From contig BLXT01006539.1 in NCBI GenBank assembly GCA_019648995.1, positions 333,721 through 365,501 on the forward strand: 31,781 nucleotides of DNA. The letters run 5' to 3'. Made by a program: the position numbers and the translations under genes. The notes under the pieces were generated by a model. The model did not search any database, was not told the DNA's origin, and saw only the letters and a program-made list of their open reading frames with translations. This document shows positions 23,301 to 31,781 of this stretch, piece after piece. Each line of letters opens with the position of its first letter. Positions within the stretch are counted from its first letter, which is position 1. Origin of the DNA: Plakobranchus ocellatus (lineage: Eukaryota; Mollusca; Gastropoda; Plakobranchidae).

Positions 23301-26300
23301 CACGATATATTGTTCATTTTTCTTTTCAAATTTTTGGTATTTTTGTGAAAGAGTGAGGTAAGGAGTAAGGATGTTTGACATTTTTCTTTTTTCTGGACAT
23401 TTTTTTTTTTTCAAATGCTAGAAATGATTTCCCAAGTTATCTTCACACTTAACCTGCTAGGATGATGGTTTTTTTTTAATGTTGCCTTGAGTGCCAGCTC
23501 ATAGAATGGTAACATTGCAAGGTCCACCCTATCAGGGGCTGTATTTTACCTACAGGGTCTAGATCTAGAAGCTACAAGATCTGTCACAGGCTCTAGATCT
23601 ACAATGAGTAACTCACCATCTCTCAACTGAGAGAGTACACTCTCTGAATGGCTAAAAATGACTAGAATCTGCTAGCATCAGTCAGATCAGAATCAGTGGT
23701 GAGGAAGAATGTAAACGAAAATTTTGACAATTTTTTTTTGATGCCCCAGAGCCATTAAAAAGTTTGAATAAGGAAGAGGAGCATTTTTTTTGATGAACAC
23801 AACTTATCTAGACCAGAGGTAAACATTCATACTGTAACTTCTTTTTTATCACTGCTACCATATTTTCCAACAATTTTCAAAGCTTGGCACTGCAGTCCAA
23901 GTGATATCATATTGGATGATTGTAAGAGATGGAAGGATAAGTGTTAATGAGGATTTGCTTCAAACAATATCGTTTGATCTAACTCTATAAAAAAGGTGAC
24001 ATTAATTTAAATCTTTATATTTACTCCTCTCAGAGAAAACTATTGTGCTTCGACAAGGCATTGGATCTATAATGCTGCACAAAGAGGTGCTGGGTGCTTC
24101 TGAGGGGGAGCTTCAGGGTGAGTATCGGAAAATAGTGTCTTCCAACTTGGACCAGCTGGCATCTGCGGCTGTGAGTACAGCAAGCTGGAACACAGTGCTT
24201 GCCCCGGGTCTGGGCACTTCACCAACTGAGCATGGCAAGGGTATCAAGCAAAAAATCAAGACCAAAGTCACTGCTAGTGAACTGGCTACAGCTCGGCTCA
24301 TGAGATCTGAGGACCAGAGAGCAGCATACAGTCTAAAGTATCTCCTCACGGGGGATAAGGAAGATGCAGAAGACCCCGGTTATGTTTCTGCTCGACCAAA
24401 TAAGAAAAGAAAAACTGAGTTTCTACCTGATCATCATCACCATGCCTCCATTAGTGTTGGGGCTGAGGAGACTGTCAGCACAGAGGCATCTGTTGATGAT
24501 GATAGCGGGGCAATGTTCCCATTTGTACCCCAAAAAGTAAGCAAGACAACGCCCCGCCGCACAACATCTCCCAGGATTCTAAGTGGAGCAAAAGCACGGA
24601 GGCAGAGATCAAAAAGTGAAAAGCCAGGCTCTGAGTCAACGGAGCCACTGATGTCGTCATGCCTGCTGCTTTTAGAAGCTGCCACTCGCTTGGATAATGC
24701 TGAGAAAGATAAAACTACAGATGGGGTGCGACCAAGGGGTAAAGGTCGTGCCTCGACCAAAACTAGTGTTTCTAAAGTTGTCTCAAGAGGTGATAAGTTA
24801 GTTGATCAGCAAGGATATGAAAGTGATGGAGATTCTGGGTCGTCTTCAAACAATCAGACTGAAGATACAATGATCATAACTGCAGATCAAGACCTCCACA
24901 GAGTCTTGCGAAAGACCTTGGAAAATTTAAAGAATAGAACAGCTAAAGTAACAAAACAAGAAGAGGAGCCTGCATTAACTCTTGACATAGCAGAGGAGGA
25001 TTGGACACAAGGTACCGAATCTGTTGTGGTTGTTTCTGAAGGGCAGGAGGTAAAAGGACTTTTTAGTGGCTCCAGCATTCAGTCTGTCACTGCTACTGCC
25101 GATGGAACAGTTCAGGCTATTGAGGACCAAACATCATCCCATGCCCTTGACATGAGTATCAGAGACAATGTGGCAGAAACCACTGTTATTGAAGAAACCA
25201 TCATGGATAGTTCTCAGGGGACTGAATATGTGGAGATGGTAATTCCTGAGGAGGAAGGTATTGCCTATATCCAGGCTGATTCATTGCCAAGTGAAATAAT
25301 CATTGAACCTGTCAGTACTGAGCAGGTGATTACTGATAGCAACAGTCAGGAAGGCAGCACTACTATTGTTGAACACATTCCTGCTGGATCAATCCTGCTT
25401 CAGACAGGTGATGGCACCCCCATTGGCTTACTTGATGAACATGGTAGACTGACTGCATTTCAGTCACTTGAAGCCCGCTCTGTCATTTCTCTCCTTGCTT
25501 CTAAACTCGCAAATTCTTCTGCAGAAATAAAGTCAGAAACAGTCTCTGCTGAAGTTGAAACTTCCACTGATTCTGTACCAGAAGTGCCTCTCAACACAAC
25601 AGCTGCCTCTCTTGAAACAAATGGATCTCAAAGCTTAATTGAAGGAGTCCCTTCCTCAACAATCACTGTGAAACAAGAAGCTAGCATAGAAGAATTCACC
25701 AGTGATCAGATCAGGGGAGGATTAGCTGCAGTGAAAGTTGAGAGGGTGGACAGTCATCCAGATCATACATCAGTTCAGGCATCTGTCAACAGTCCAACTG
25801 ACCAATCTCCTGTTGAAATTAAAAATCTAAATCCACAGCTGAATGATGTAGGCAAAATTCCTTGTCTTGAAAATGCTTTGTTGCATGGTCTTGTTGCTCC
25901 ATTTACATATGAGGAAGTTATGTCTAACTTTGAAAAGGCCCTTCGATTGCATCGATCAAAATCCTGTACATGTTCACCAAATGCGCCCGAAGCTACCATA
26001 ACATCACCAATCTCAGAGGTTAGACGCCTTGATTACTTGTGTAAAAGACAAATCATCAATCTTTGTTTCACCTTGCTCAGAACCAGATTAACTCAGAATA
26101 CCATTATCAGTAAAGTTCCGGCAAGGCTGCATCCTGGTAAAAAGATCTCTGTTCTGTCGCAGATACGCCCTGGCACTCAGCTTCAGCAGATAGTGAAAGG
26201 AAATTCAATGGTCAAGTTTAATAGCAAGACTGTCATGGATCCTACGACTCCCTTTTCTTTGGGGGAGATTCCTCTCTTTGACTCAACTAAGGGAGATTCT

Positions 26301-26327
26301 GACTCCATGAGTCCGCCAAGCGAATAA
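11024..26327 (+). CDS. IRF: Interferon regulatory factor, IRF1/2-like (5 recognised coding exons)
   Basis: The product is a nuclear transcription factor that binds GAAA-repeat DNA (ISRE/IRF-E) through an N-terminal winged helix-turn-helix with a tryptophan cluster. The coding path is 11024-11384, 14024-14218, 17227-17402, 22479-22575 and 24034-26327 (stop TAA at 26325). Every intron is GT-AG and all phases agree (1, 1, 0, 1). From the first in-frame ATG in exon 1 (11072) it gives 1024 residues, about two to three times a vertebrate IRF (roughly 320-500). The frame stays open upstream through the acceptor, so a start in an earlier exon is possible. The DNA-binding domain (about 50-160) has Trp at 53, 68, 80, 88 and 100. 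The spacing 15/12/8/12 is the same as W11, W26, W38, W46 and W58 of human IRF1. No IRF-association domain (IAD1 type) is visible in the tail. Assignment to IRF is secure. Subgroup 1/2 is likely from the RW-KANFRC region and the following basic segment. The 5' end is incomplete. Confidence 0.95.
11385..14023 (+). other. IRF intron 1 (between recognised exons 1 and 2)
   Basis: A GT-AG intron of about 2.6 kb, phase 1. Reading past the donor would add about 35 unrelated residues before a stop at 11494. It contains a diverged repeat copy (12011-12340) and C-rich patches near 13022-13035 and 13125-13140. No coding sequence is seen. Confidence 0.8.
12011..12340 (+). repeat. Dispersed repeat, copy A
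   Basis: This shares ordered words with 20676-20965: AGATCT...TGAT.GAT.TGCTGGGA, a G-run, GTCACATGATA (GTCATATGATA in copy B), AAGTGCAATTTTAGTG (AAGTGCGATTTTAGTG), TTCT.GG.T, and AAATAG before AATCAGT. Identity is roughly 60-65% by eye, so these are old copies of an interspersed element in two different introns of the same gene. Its class is unknown and no terminal repeats are evident. Confidence 0.6.
14024..14218 (+). CDS. IRF: IRF exon: second half of DNA-binding domain and basic tail
   Basis: The acceptor is TTTTTTTTCTCAG and the donor CGGA|GTAAAG. The exon completes Gly105 and continues IYKEGDPPEPKRWKANFRCA (residues 106-125), the recognition-helix region of the IRF fold, with a sixth Trp at 118. 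Arg123 and Cys124 match Arg82 and Cys83 of human IRF1, and Ser128 matches Ser87. The residue between, Asn86 in IRF1, is His127 here. The segment RNACRTYRFL closes the fold, and INRKRAKAR supplies a basic patch like the one after the IRF1 DNA-binding domain that serves as a nuclear localisation signal. The ORF continues into the intron to 14268, which is read-through. Confidence 0.94.
14219..17226 (+). other. IRF intron 2
   Basis: A GT-AG intron of about 3.0 kb, phase 1, AT-rich. I see no ORF, RNA gene or clear repeat inside, apart from homopolymers and an (AT)n-like run near 17051-17070. Confidence 0.8.
17227..17402 (+). CDS. IRF: IRF exon: acidic linker
   Basis: The acceptor ATTGCAG ends at 17226 and the first two bases complete Lys170. 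Residues 171-228 run AKEYHQRYERPNEEV, then a Pro/Glu/Met/Gln stretch, then an acidic cluster ESDSEEDTRQD. The chosen donor is AGA|GTCAGT after 17402, because it leaves phase 0, which matches the next exon. The alternative GTATAA at 17407 would put the next exon out of frame. The segment has no known domain. Ser next to Asp/Glu suggests casein-kinase-2-type phosphorylation sites, which is inference. Confidence 0.85.
17674..18050 (+). repeat. Triplicated 12-mer TGTGAGGAATGT
   Basis: The word TGTGAGGAATGT occurs at 17674-17685, 17847-17858 and 18039-18050, spaced 173 and 192 bases. Weak similarity follows copies two and three (GGACAAA about 20 bases downstream). This may be a worn tandem array of roughly 180-bp units running into the gap. 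Confidence 0.4.
18117..18511. other. Assembly gap (395 N)
   Basis: A run of 395 undetermined bases. Frames crossing it are artefacts. Its position inside the inverted-repeat-bounded segment suggests that a repeat or hairpin stopped assembly. Confidence 1.
18560..19330. promoter_or_regulatory. CpG-richer island with GGAA-rich, promoter-like core
   Basis: CG dinucleotides are visibly denser here (GAACGTTCGATGGACGAA, GGAACGTTCGC, AAAACGCAATCG, GGACGAACGG) than in the surrounding CpG-poor intron. At 18865-18887 lies GAAGCGGAAGCGAGCGGAAA, a cluster of GGAA cores in CG context as seen in ETS-type promoters. Either this is an unmethylated promoter inside the intron or a younger insertion not yet depleted of CpG. 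Function is inferred. Confidence 0.35.
18998..19177 (+). CDS. Possible first exon of a type II membrane protein
   Basis: An open frame starts at ATG 18998 (MFSACTNQHKNK). A second ATG in frame at 19064 begins MFMNGIVKRNRFFGIRLN. A basic stretch is followed by a hydrophobic segment, TTFVFFGVLGFYFL (residues 41-54), and then TQNGRT, where a donor-like ACG|GTAATC stands at 19178. Without splicing the frame ends at 19228. A basic cytoplasmic head, one membrane segment and an early splice is the layout of Golgi glycosyltransferase first exons, but I cannot name a family. It sits just downstream of the CpG/GGAA-rich block, on the same strand as the IRF gene and inside its intron. It may be a nested gene start, a captured exon, or chance. 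A rival frame (18964-19278) overlaps it. Confidence 0.2.
20298..20322. repeat. Short (TG)n microsatellite
   Basis: About 20 bases of TG repeat with one CG interruption (TGTGTGTGTGCGTGTGTC). Confidence 0.8.
20676..20965 (+). repeat. Dispersed repeat, copy B
   Basis: This is the diverged partner of 12011-12340, with the same ordered words (AGATCT, ACTGGGA, a G-run, GTCATATGATA, AAGTGCGATTTTAGTG, TTCTAGG, AAATAGCTT, AATCAGTTTG). The sequence just upstream (20340-20640) is unusually GC-rich for this intron and may belong to the same element. Confidence 0.6.
21441..21846 (+). repeat. Near-identical tandem duplication, 202 + 204 bp
   Basis: Copy 1 (21441-21642) and copy 2 (21643-21846) both run from GCATTTTTGTGTATAATCAA to ATTTTGAATTG. 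I count two substitutions (AAAATCACT/AAAGTCACT and CCTTAGCC/CCTTGGCC) and two extra A in a homopolymer. The duplication is therefore recent, or it is an allelic duplication or assembly artefact. It lies wholly within intron 3. Confidence 0.97.
22479..22575 (+). CDS. IRF: IRF exon: short linker
   Basis: This exon of 97 bases encodes residues 229-260 plus one base. It lies between the acceptor GTACTTTCCAG and the donor TCCC|GTAAGA. The peptide is VIVQQLELKPDVAEEEFGL followed by HHDHDYSALPDKS. It is too short for a six-frame scan to flag. I accept it because both splice sites are good, the frame is open throughout, and its phases (0 in, 1 out) fit the exons on either side exactly. The peptide is acidic, with a His/Asp patch and no known motif. 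Confidence 0.82.
22576..24033 (+). other. IRF intron 4
   Basis: A GT-AG intron of about 1.5 kb, phase 1, with acceptor TTTACTCCTCTCAG. It has homopolymer T runs and clustered CTAGATCTAG words near 23560-23600. No ORF of note. Confidence 0.8.
24034..26327 (+). CDS. IRF: IRF terminal exon: long regulatory tail
   Basis: This 2.3-kb last exon encodes residues 261 (split Gln) to 1024. Base composition is clearly more GC-rich than the introns and the frame is open throughout. From N to C there is a Ser/Ala/Leu stretch, then basic clusters RPNKKRKTE (381-389) and KARRQR (447-452), which look like nuclear localisation signals. A leucine-rich helix MSSCLLLLEAATRLD (467-481) follows, and then a long acidic, Val/Thr/Glu-rich region typical of activation domains. 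SUMO-consensus sites lie at IKSE (Lys760), VKQE (Lys807) and VKVE (Lys828). From about 884 to 1010 comes a more ordered-looking module with FTYEEVMSNFEKALRLH, a CTC pair (Cys905, Cys907) and CKRQIINLCFTLLRTRL. I see no IAD1 fold signature. The tail is mostly low-complexity and probably disordered. Its partners are unknown. Confidence 0.93.
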
Positions 26328-27038
26328 TTTTGTTGCTATTGTTTTTTCACACTAATTCAAAATAGTAAGCAATTTTTGAGAAAAGTTTGGAAATGAGCAC
26401 ACTGCAAATAATAACAGCACACTATGTTTATGAAAGTGAACCTTTGATTGTATATACTACATACAACACCTGTCTGACAATCTCATACTTTCTTGTGTTA
26501 AGTTTGTGGATTTTGTTTGTTTTATTATCAGATTTTTTTTCAATTGCTGCAGAAGACAACTGCTTTTTTGGACATGCTTTTCAATGCCACAATTTTTACT
26601 TTTCAGGCTATGGTAACAATCATCTTAATCAGTGTCAAAGCATAATTGATCATGAGGTCTTCTTAAGCATTGAAAATGGATTTGTGTGCACATACGCTCA
26701 CATACACATATATGCATAAATATATATTATATGAAGGCATCCATTTTTACATTCATAATTCTCAAAGTGTGAAACAATGATTGCTTTTTATCTCAAGCGT
26801 TATTGGGAGTGTGAAATAGCTGTAGCAGGGGTCACAAACAATAGAATAGACTCCAACATTTTATCACTTTTTTTTTTAAACAGTCACATGATCAAATGTG
26901 TAGTGGCTCTGGAAAATCATGGTATAGCAGAAATTTAGCCCATAAAGCTTGAAGTGTCCTGACAATGTAGCATTTAAAATTTTTTAATTATCTCTATTAG
27001 TTACTGAGTTAAAATCTTTTAAAGACATAGTCCCTAAA

Positions 27039-27044
27039 AATAAA
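27039..27044 (+). terminator. Candidate poly(A) signal (proximal)
   Basis: AATAAA in CCCTAAAAATAAAACGGG, about 710 bases after the IRF stop codon. The downstream sequence is A/G-rich rather than GU-rich, so it is a weak candidate. Confidence 0.3.
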
Positions 27045-29919
27045 ACGGGACAAAAAAGGGATAAAAACATATGAGGATATGGCATAAACATGTCATGGAA
27101 AAACTAATGATTATCTTGGTGAAACGTCTTCAAGATCTACTTTAATCATATTATTAGTTTTAGCACAGACAGCTGTAGCTCAAGCCTTGTGCATCAAATA
27201 TTCCCTTAGATACACTGTGGTTGCCATAATAGTCAAAAATATTCCTTCCCGTTCATACAAAACTTCACAACCTGTAAAAAATTAATTGCTAAGCCATGAC
27301 CCTTAGCAACAGGAGTTGGAACCAGTCCTGATCAAACAGGATATCCATGTTTTAGGTTTGTTTTTGTTTTCTTTGTTTTGTTTTGTTTTTGTTTTTTTTG
27401 GAAGGTGTGTGTTTTCGTCACCACCAAGTGCCAAGAAATGAGATAAGTACTTTTGATAACACAGAAGATAAAATGTATGAAGCAAAAGGTAGTTATCAGG
27501 AGATAAATTGTGATACCAATTTTAATGAAATTATTTGATTCTTTTATGACAAGACTTTTTTTTTTTTAATTGTAGCAAAAATAACTTTGATATCACTGCC
27601 TGGGCAATTAGGAATACCAGAAAATATAAGTTCATGCACTTTCAGTGTAAACTTTTTCTACCTGTAGGCCTATATATGATTCTACATTGCATTTATTTAA
27701 AAATCACAAAAAATAGCATCTCAGTAGATAAATAGAATAACAAAAACTGATAGACCTGACACTGCCGCTAAGAAATGTAAATTAAACACCTTTATAATTG
27801 TAGCATTTTGAAAGATCCAATTATTGATTACTTTTCAAGCTTCCACCACAACTTTTAAGTATTGGGCTAAGAACAGTTATTGTTGAATTTGAGTCATAAA
27901 GAGTTAGATGTGTATCTAGGTATTAATTTACCTGATCATCAAGATGATTAATGTTAGGGCCTTTTTTCACCTTCATGTGGACTCAAGGTCAGACAAAGTC
28001 TAATGATCTAGAAAAGTAGATACTTAGGTACAAATTTATCGAGATATACATCTATATTTATTAAGTCAAAAGGAAGTGGCTATTCATAGGCTCTTAAATA
28101 CATATACATCATCTGTTAAAAAATCTTTTTATGATAAAAAGATTTAAGAATATTTTGAAAACCGACAGACATTATAGTTCTTTGTGTGTTCTTTACCAGA
28201 ACATAGACATATCTTGAGGATTCATTGGCTTGGTTAAAGCATAGGCCTAAAGATAATCTGCATGTTATTTTATTGTCACATGATAACAGGAACATGGCAC
28301 TGAATCATTAGGCTACTTTGTAATATGCATATAGATCTATAATAACCTTATTATAGGGATAATAATTTAATAATTGCATTTACATACAAATTAAATAATT
28401 TCTGTCCCTTTCATTCTATTGAAACTTGACTTGTTAAGGTTGTTCAATTTTTTACGGGTTCTGGTTCTGTCCCTGAAACAAACAGTTCTCAGATCTATTT
28501 AATTAGATCAATGATGTGACTTTCTCTTGGTGTGTGTCGATGATTGGCAGCAGCAAAATAAAAATATAATGAAATGTTTTGGTAACAGATATTTGGAAAA
28601 TGTTTTAAAAGAAATTGGATATAATGATGACATTAAAAAATCATTTTTTGACTTGTCAGACATTTTTGCCTTTATAGGCCTGTAACTGAAAATCAGTTAC
28701 TGCATCGAAACTCATGAATTTTCTGGGTTTGACGCAAATGAACAAGGTGATATATCATTAGCATTTGACTTCATTGTTCCACATAATCACCTTGAAGGGT
28801 TTGCACCTATCAGTTTTATACTGTTGCCACCCTTATTATCATTGTGCTGTAAAATGTTGTTCAAACTAGCACCCATGTCTCTGATTTAGTGAAAAACTAG
28901 GAAATACTATCATAGCTTTGCAAGACATATTGTATAATAAGTCTTTTTTTTTATTTCCAATTTCCATTAATATTTTTCTTTTTACGTGTCTCAAAATGTG
29001 CTTAAAATGATAATGGTATGCATCAAGAACAATCCAAATGAGTCAAAAATCACATTTTGAACATTTTAAAGCATTGATATATCTAAAACTGCATTATATA
29101 ATCTTTGCTATAAGAAAAAGTGAAAACACCAATAATGCCATTATTAATTTTTTTTTGTCACACTGAAACTGTTGAAAGTTATGTAAGCATTTAATAGAAG
29201 TGAAAAACAAACATTTAACATATTATTCTCTAAATTGTTACTAGACCCCAATTCATTAATATTGGTCTTAACATATTATAAAATAGAGTGCATTTGTAAC
29301 AGCCTTTGCTATAACAGGTTCTTTGTTATTAAGGCACTACTAACACATCCTCATTCACCTTCTCTAAATTCTGGGTAAAAAATGCCTCTGCCCACTAATA
29401 AAAACTCTGAGAAATGATCTATATTACTACATGTATTTGCGGAGCATACTGAAATGAAACAAACTTGCAAGGGGGGAAGAAGTAAAGACATGATTCATGA
29501 TCTCAATCTGATCAGCTTTAAAATCTACACACATTTCCTTACACTATGCACAAGGTCTTATGGCGGACACCTGTTTGCATACCTTAGACCTAACATGGCA
29601 TGACTGATTCCCTTGACTGAGACACCTCCTTGCCCTCCCCACCTGGCAAATATGCAAGCAAAGGCGGTTGACTGTATTCCAAAAATAGATGGTTGAATAA
29701 TAGAGAAAAAAAAAACAGGCTTGTGGGAATAGTTGACTTCTTGCAGACGCAACTATACTTCTGCATTTATTGAATAAAATGTAAAGTCATGAATCTCAAT
29801 TTGTATTTCCATTCTTGCATAAATTTTGTAGGCAATCAGTGAACAAGAAATCATTTTGAAACTTTTTTAAGTAGTCCTTTTAAAAAGTTTTTTGTACAGA
29901 AATCGCTAAAATGTGAAGA

Positions 29920-30060
29920 CGTTAGAGACACAGTGGATAACGACCCTGCCCTGAGATCTGCAGGGACTCTTCTGTAATGCTTTTGAGCCCTGTCACTGGC
30001 ACCCTGGCCTAGCAGAGAACCTGAAAGCCTGAGATCACCTTGATGTAGCCTGGCTGTAAC
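29920..30060 (+). mobile_element. Decayed tRNA-derived SINE
   Basis: ACACAGTGGATAACGACC (29928-29945) resembles a tRNA-type A box with the AGTGG core. TGCTTTTGAGCCCTGTCAC (29978-29996) resembles a B box (GGTTCGAGCCC) with mutations in the GGTTC half. The two are spaced like internal RNA polymerase III promoter boxes, with GAGATCTGCAGGGA between. Translated on the minus strand this gives RVPADLRAGSLSTVSL. From memory, near-identical strings recur in automated gene predictions from sea-slug genomes, as expected for a high-copy SINE. The exact tRNA ancestor and element ends are not determined. Confidence 0.55.
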
Positions 30061-31031
30061 AATTACCAAATCAAACCTATCACTAAAATTTAGTTGACTC
30101 ACTTAATGATGTGAATATCAATAGCAATTCAAAGTTCAGGGAATGGGAATGTGTGCATGTTGCTATCTGTTCCTAGCACAGCTTGAATTACAAAGACAGT
30201 TGCCAACTTCATACTATTGAATGCAAATAAAAATCAGTAAAATTTCTTCCAAATCGCATGCGAAAAAAGTTTCACCTCTCTAGGCAATATTTTTTTAATC
30301 AATAAAAGACAATGATTTTCAAAGGCAAAGCAATTACATGTCCAAATACATATGTGTCCAGATACATAAAGAGGTTTTAGAAGATTTGGTTGTATTAAAT
30401 GAAGAGATTTTGATGACTGTTGTTGTTAGTAATCTCAACCTTTTATTTTCCAGCATATTAGATCCAACATTTCTTATTCATTCTTTTTAAAGATATTGTA
30501 AGTAAAATCCATCTTGATTGGATCTGAATGAATTGGTTGATATGAAATTCTGGTGGCTTTCTCAGTTTCTGAAGTACCGGTAATCTGTTTCGTGGTAGGA
30601 CTACACATAGATATACAGAGAATCTATTCAGTCTAGCTTGTGATAATTACTAGTAGTTGTGGGCTGCAATATAGTTCTCTTTGTATTTGATTTGGGCTCT
30701 AGATACCCTCATTCAATTGAATTTTTCTAAAATTCATACAGTAATTATATGTGTAGTTTCATTAAGCAATGCGCAATATTTAATAAGAAGATTCCATTGT
30801 TCATGGCAATTTGTATATATTTATTATTGTAAGAATTTAGTGTGTATAAGGTAGACACAATCAGAGGCAATCAGACTTCTTTCAAAGCTTGATAGGAGAT
30901 AAAAGTTGAAACATATAACAAACTGGCCTCTGTAAATGTGTAATTATATTGTCATTATTACACCTTTCTTTGCATCGTTAAAATTTAATGTCGAAGGGAC
31001 ATTATTCAGTTTATCATAAGAAATACAAACA

Positions 31032-31037
31032 AATAAA
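31032..31037 (+). terminator. Candidate poly(A) signal (distal 1)
   Basis: AATAAA followed closely by GTTTTGTTCATTTTTATAA, a U/GU-rich context suitable for cleavage. It would give a 3' UTR of about 4.7 kb if the same transcript reaches here. Confidence 0.3.
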
Positions 31038-31542
31038 GTTTTGTTCATTTTTATAATGCTAAAAACACTGTGCAAACAATTTTTGATAGAAGACCGAATT
31101 CCTATTCTTGCACCCCTTAAATAGGTGTACCATAAAGTACATTCTGTTCATTACTTTAATCTGTGGAAGAGAAAATTTCACAGCTCTCATACATTTTTTT
31201 TTCACAAGCTAGAATCATGTTACTTGTACATAATGTATAGTTGTGTAGATGTCAGACGTTTTTCATTGAGTGAGTAATATTTTTTTCCTTTTTGAAGTAA
31301 TGTTTTGATAGATTTGTTTTATAATTCATGATATTTTATGATTTGAAAATGTATTAGTTTTACTCTACAAAATGCTTTTGTTTTCTAAATTTTTTTGCTA
31401 CCATGATAAATTAATATGTATCTGGAATTATTGCATTCAGTCATATGAATTGTTTTGTCAGAAATTATAACAATGGATAATTTTGTTCCATCTTTTGTGG
31501 TTTAAATTATGAACTTAAATGGTGTATAACTTTTTTTTGCAA

Positions 31543-31548
31543 AATAAA
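31543..31548 (+). terminator. Candidate poly(A) signal (distal 2)
   Basis: AATAAA in GCAAAATAAAATTGATGAAT, followed by TTGTTCTTGTTGTTTTCTCC, a strong GU/U-rich downstream element. This is the best-looking cleavage context on the + strand after the IRF stop codon. It would imply a 5.2-kb 3' UTR, or it could belong to another transcript. Confidence 0.4.
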
Positions 31549-31751
31549 ATTGATGAATTGTTCTTGTTGTTTTCTCCTGCCTATTATTTTTTTTCTTCTC
31601 TTTTTAATTATAATGTCTTTACTTTTGTACCGCACCGAATCACAAAAATCACATTTGTTATTTTCTACTATCTATGTTCCTCATTGTGTGTATCTGTCAA
31701 TCTGTCTGGGTTTTTTTTTTTTCCACTGTCTACACACATCCCACACAAATA

Positions 31752-31781
31752 CTCTCTCTCTCTTTCTCTCTCTCTCTCTCT
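31752..31781. repeat. (CT)n microsatellite at window end
   Basis: A CT dinucleotide tract with one CTTTC interruption, cut by the window edge. Confidence 0.93.

Larger units (their letters stand above)
26328..31542 (+). other. IRF 3' UTR and/or downstream flank
   Basis: After the stop codon the sequence returns to AT-rich non-coding DNA. It has ATTTA words, T runs, a TTTTG-repeat patch (about 27357-27400) and the decayed SINE at about 29920-30060. The open frame 26387-26719 begins at TTG in this flank, and its hydrophobic Phe/Ile/Tyr-rich peptide looks like chance. How far the mRNA extends is uncertain: AATAAA words occur at 27039, 31032 and 31543, the last with the best downstream context. 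No second gene is supported. Confidence 0.5.

Noticed and set aside
24113-25999. Several minus-strand frames (60-107 codons) over the terminal IRF exon
   Set aside because: They are antisense shadows of a GC-richer coding exon with no independent start, splice or domain evidence.
26387-26719. 110-codon hydrophobic frame after the IRF stop
   Set aside because: It starts at TTG, has a Phe/Ile/Tyr-rich composition as expected of AT-rich DNA, and lies in the likely 3' UTR.
1-31781. CRISPR arrays, bacterial operons, tRNA or rRNA genes
   Set aside because: The window is eukaryotic, there are no regularly spaced repeats with unique spacers, and no intact tRNA cloverleaf or rRNA sequence is recognisable.

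Overview
This window is AT-rich, low-coding animal nuclear DNA. Its introns are long (1.5 to 5 kb), coding density is low, microsatellites are abundant, and there is one assembly gap of 395 N. I infer a mollusc, probably a heterobranch gastropod (sea slug or snail type). The reasons are the style of the (CT)n tracts, the many short palindromes of the AGATCTAG and TAGGCCTA type, and a tRNA-derived SINE whose conceptual peptide I recall from sea-slug gene predictions. The species cannot be fixed from sequence alone.

The one gene I can support firmly is an interferon regulatory factor (IRF1/2-like transcription factor) on the + strand. Five coding exons (11024-11384, 14024-14218, 17227-17402, 22479-22575, 24034-26327) join in phase at GT-AG introns. 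From the ATG at 11072 they give 1024 codons. The first two exons carry the tryptophan-cluster DNA-binding domain, with five Trp at exactly the spacing of human IRF1. The next two exons are a short acidic linker. The last exon is a very large (2.3 kb), largely disordered tail with nuclear-localisation-like basic clusters, three SUMO-consensus lysines and an unrecognised cysteine-containing C-terminal module. An acceptor at 11021-11023 shows that at least one more exon lies upstream, but I could not locate it.

Layout: 1-2530 is simple-sequence DNA, with CTA/CTG triplets and three (CT)n tracts separated by diverged copies of one roughly 450 bp unit. 2600-11023 has no recognisable coding exon, but it contains a close ISRE match and a second degenerate copy 30 bp away (2849-2892), a candidate IRF-responsive control region. 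11024-26327 is the IRF gene. Intron 3 (17403-22478) is the oddest part. It holds perfect 30-bp inverted repeats about 2.1 kb apart (17487-17516 and 19544-19573). These enclose the gap and a CpG-richer island with GGAA-rich promoter-like sequence and a small ORF that looks like the first exon of a type II membrane protein. The same intron has a near-identical 202/204-bp tandem duplication. 26328-31781 is 3' flank or long 3' UTR with several poly(A) signals, a decayed SINE near 29.9-30.06 kb, and a closing (CT)n tract.

The IRF would bind GAAA-repeat (ISRE/IRF-E) DNA in the nucleus. The ISRE pair upstream is what an auto-regulated or immune-induced IRF promoter would use, but that link is inference.
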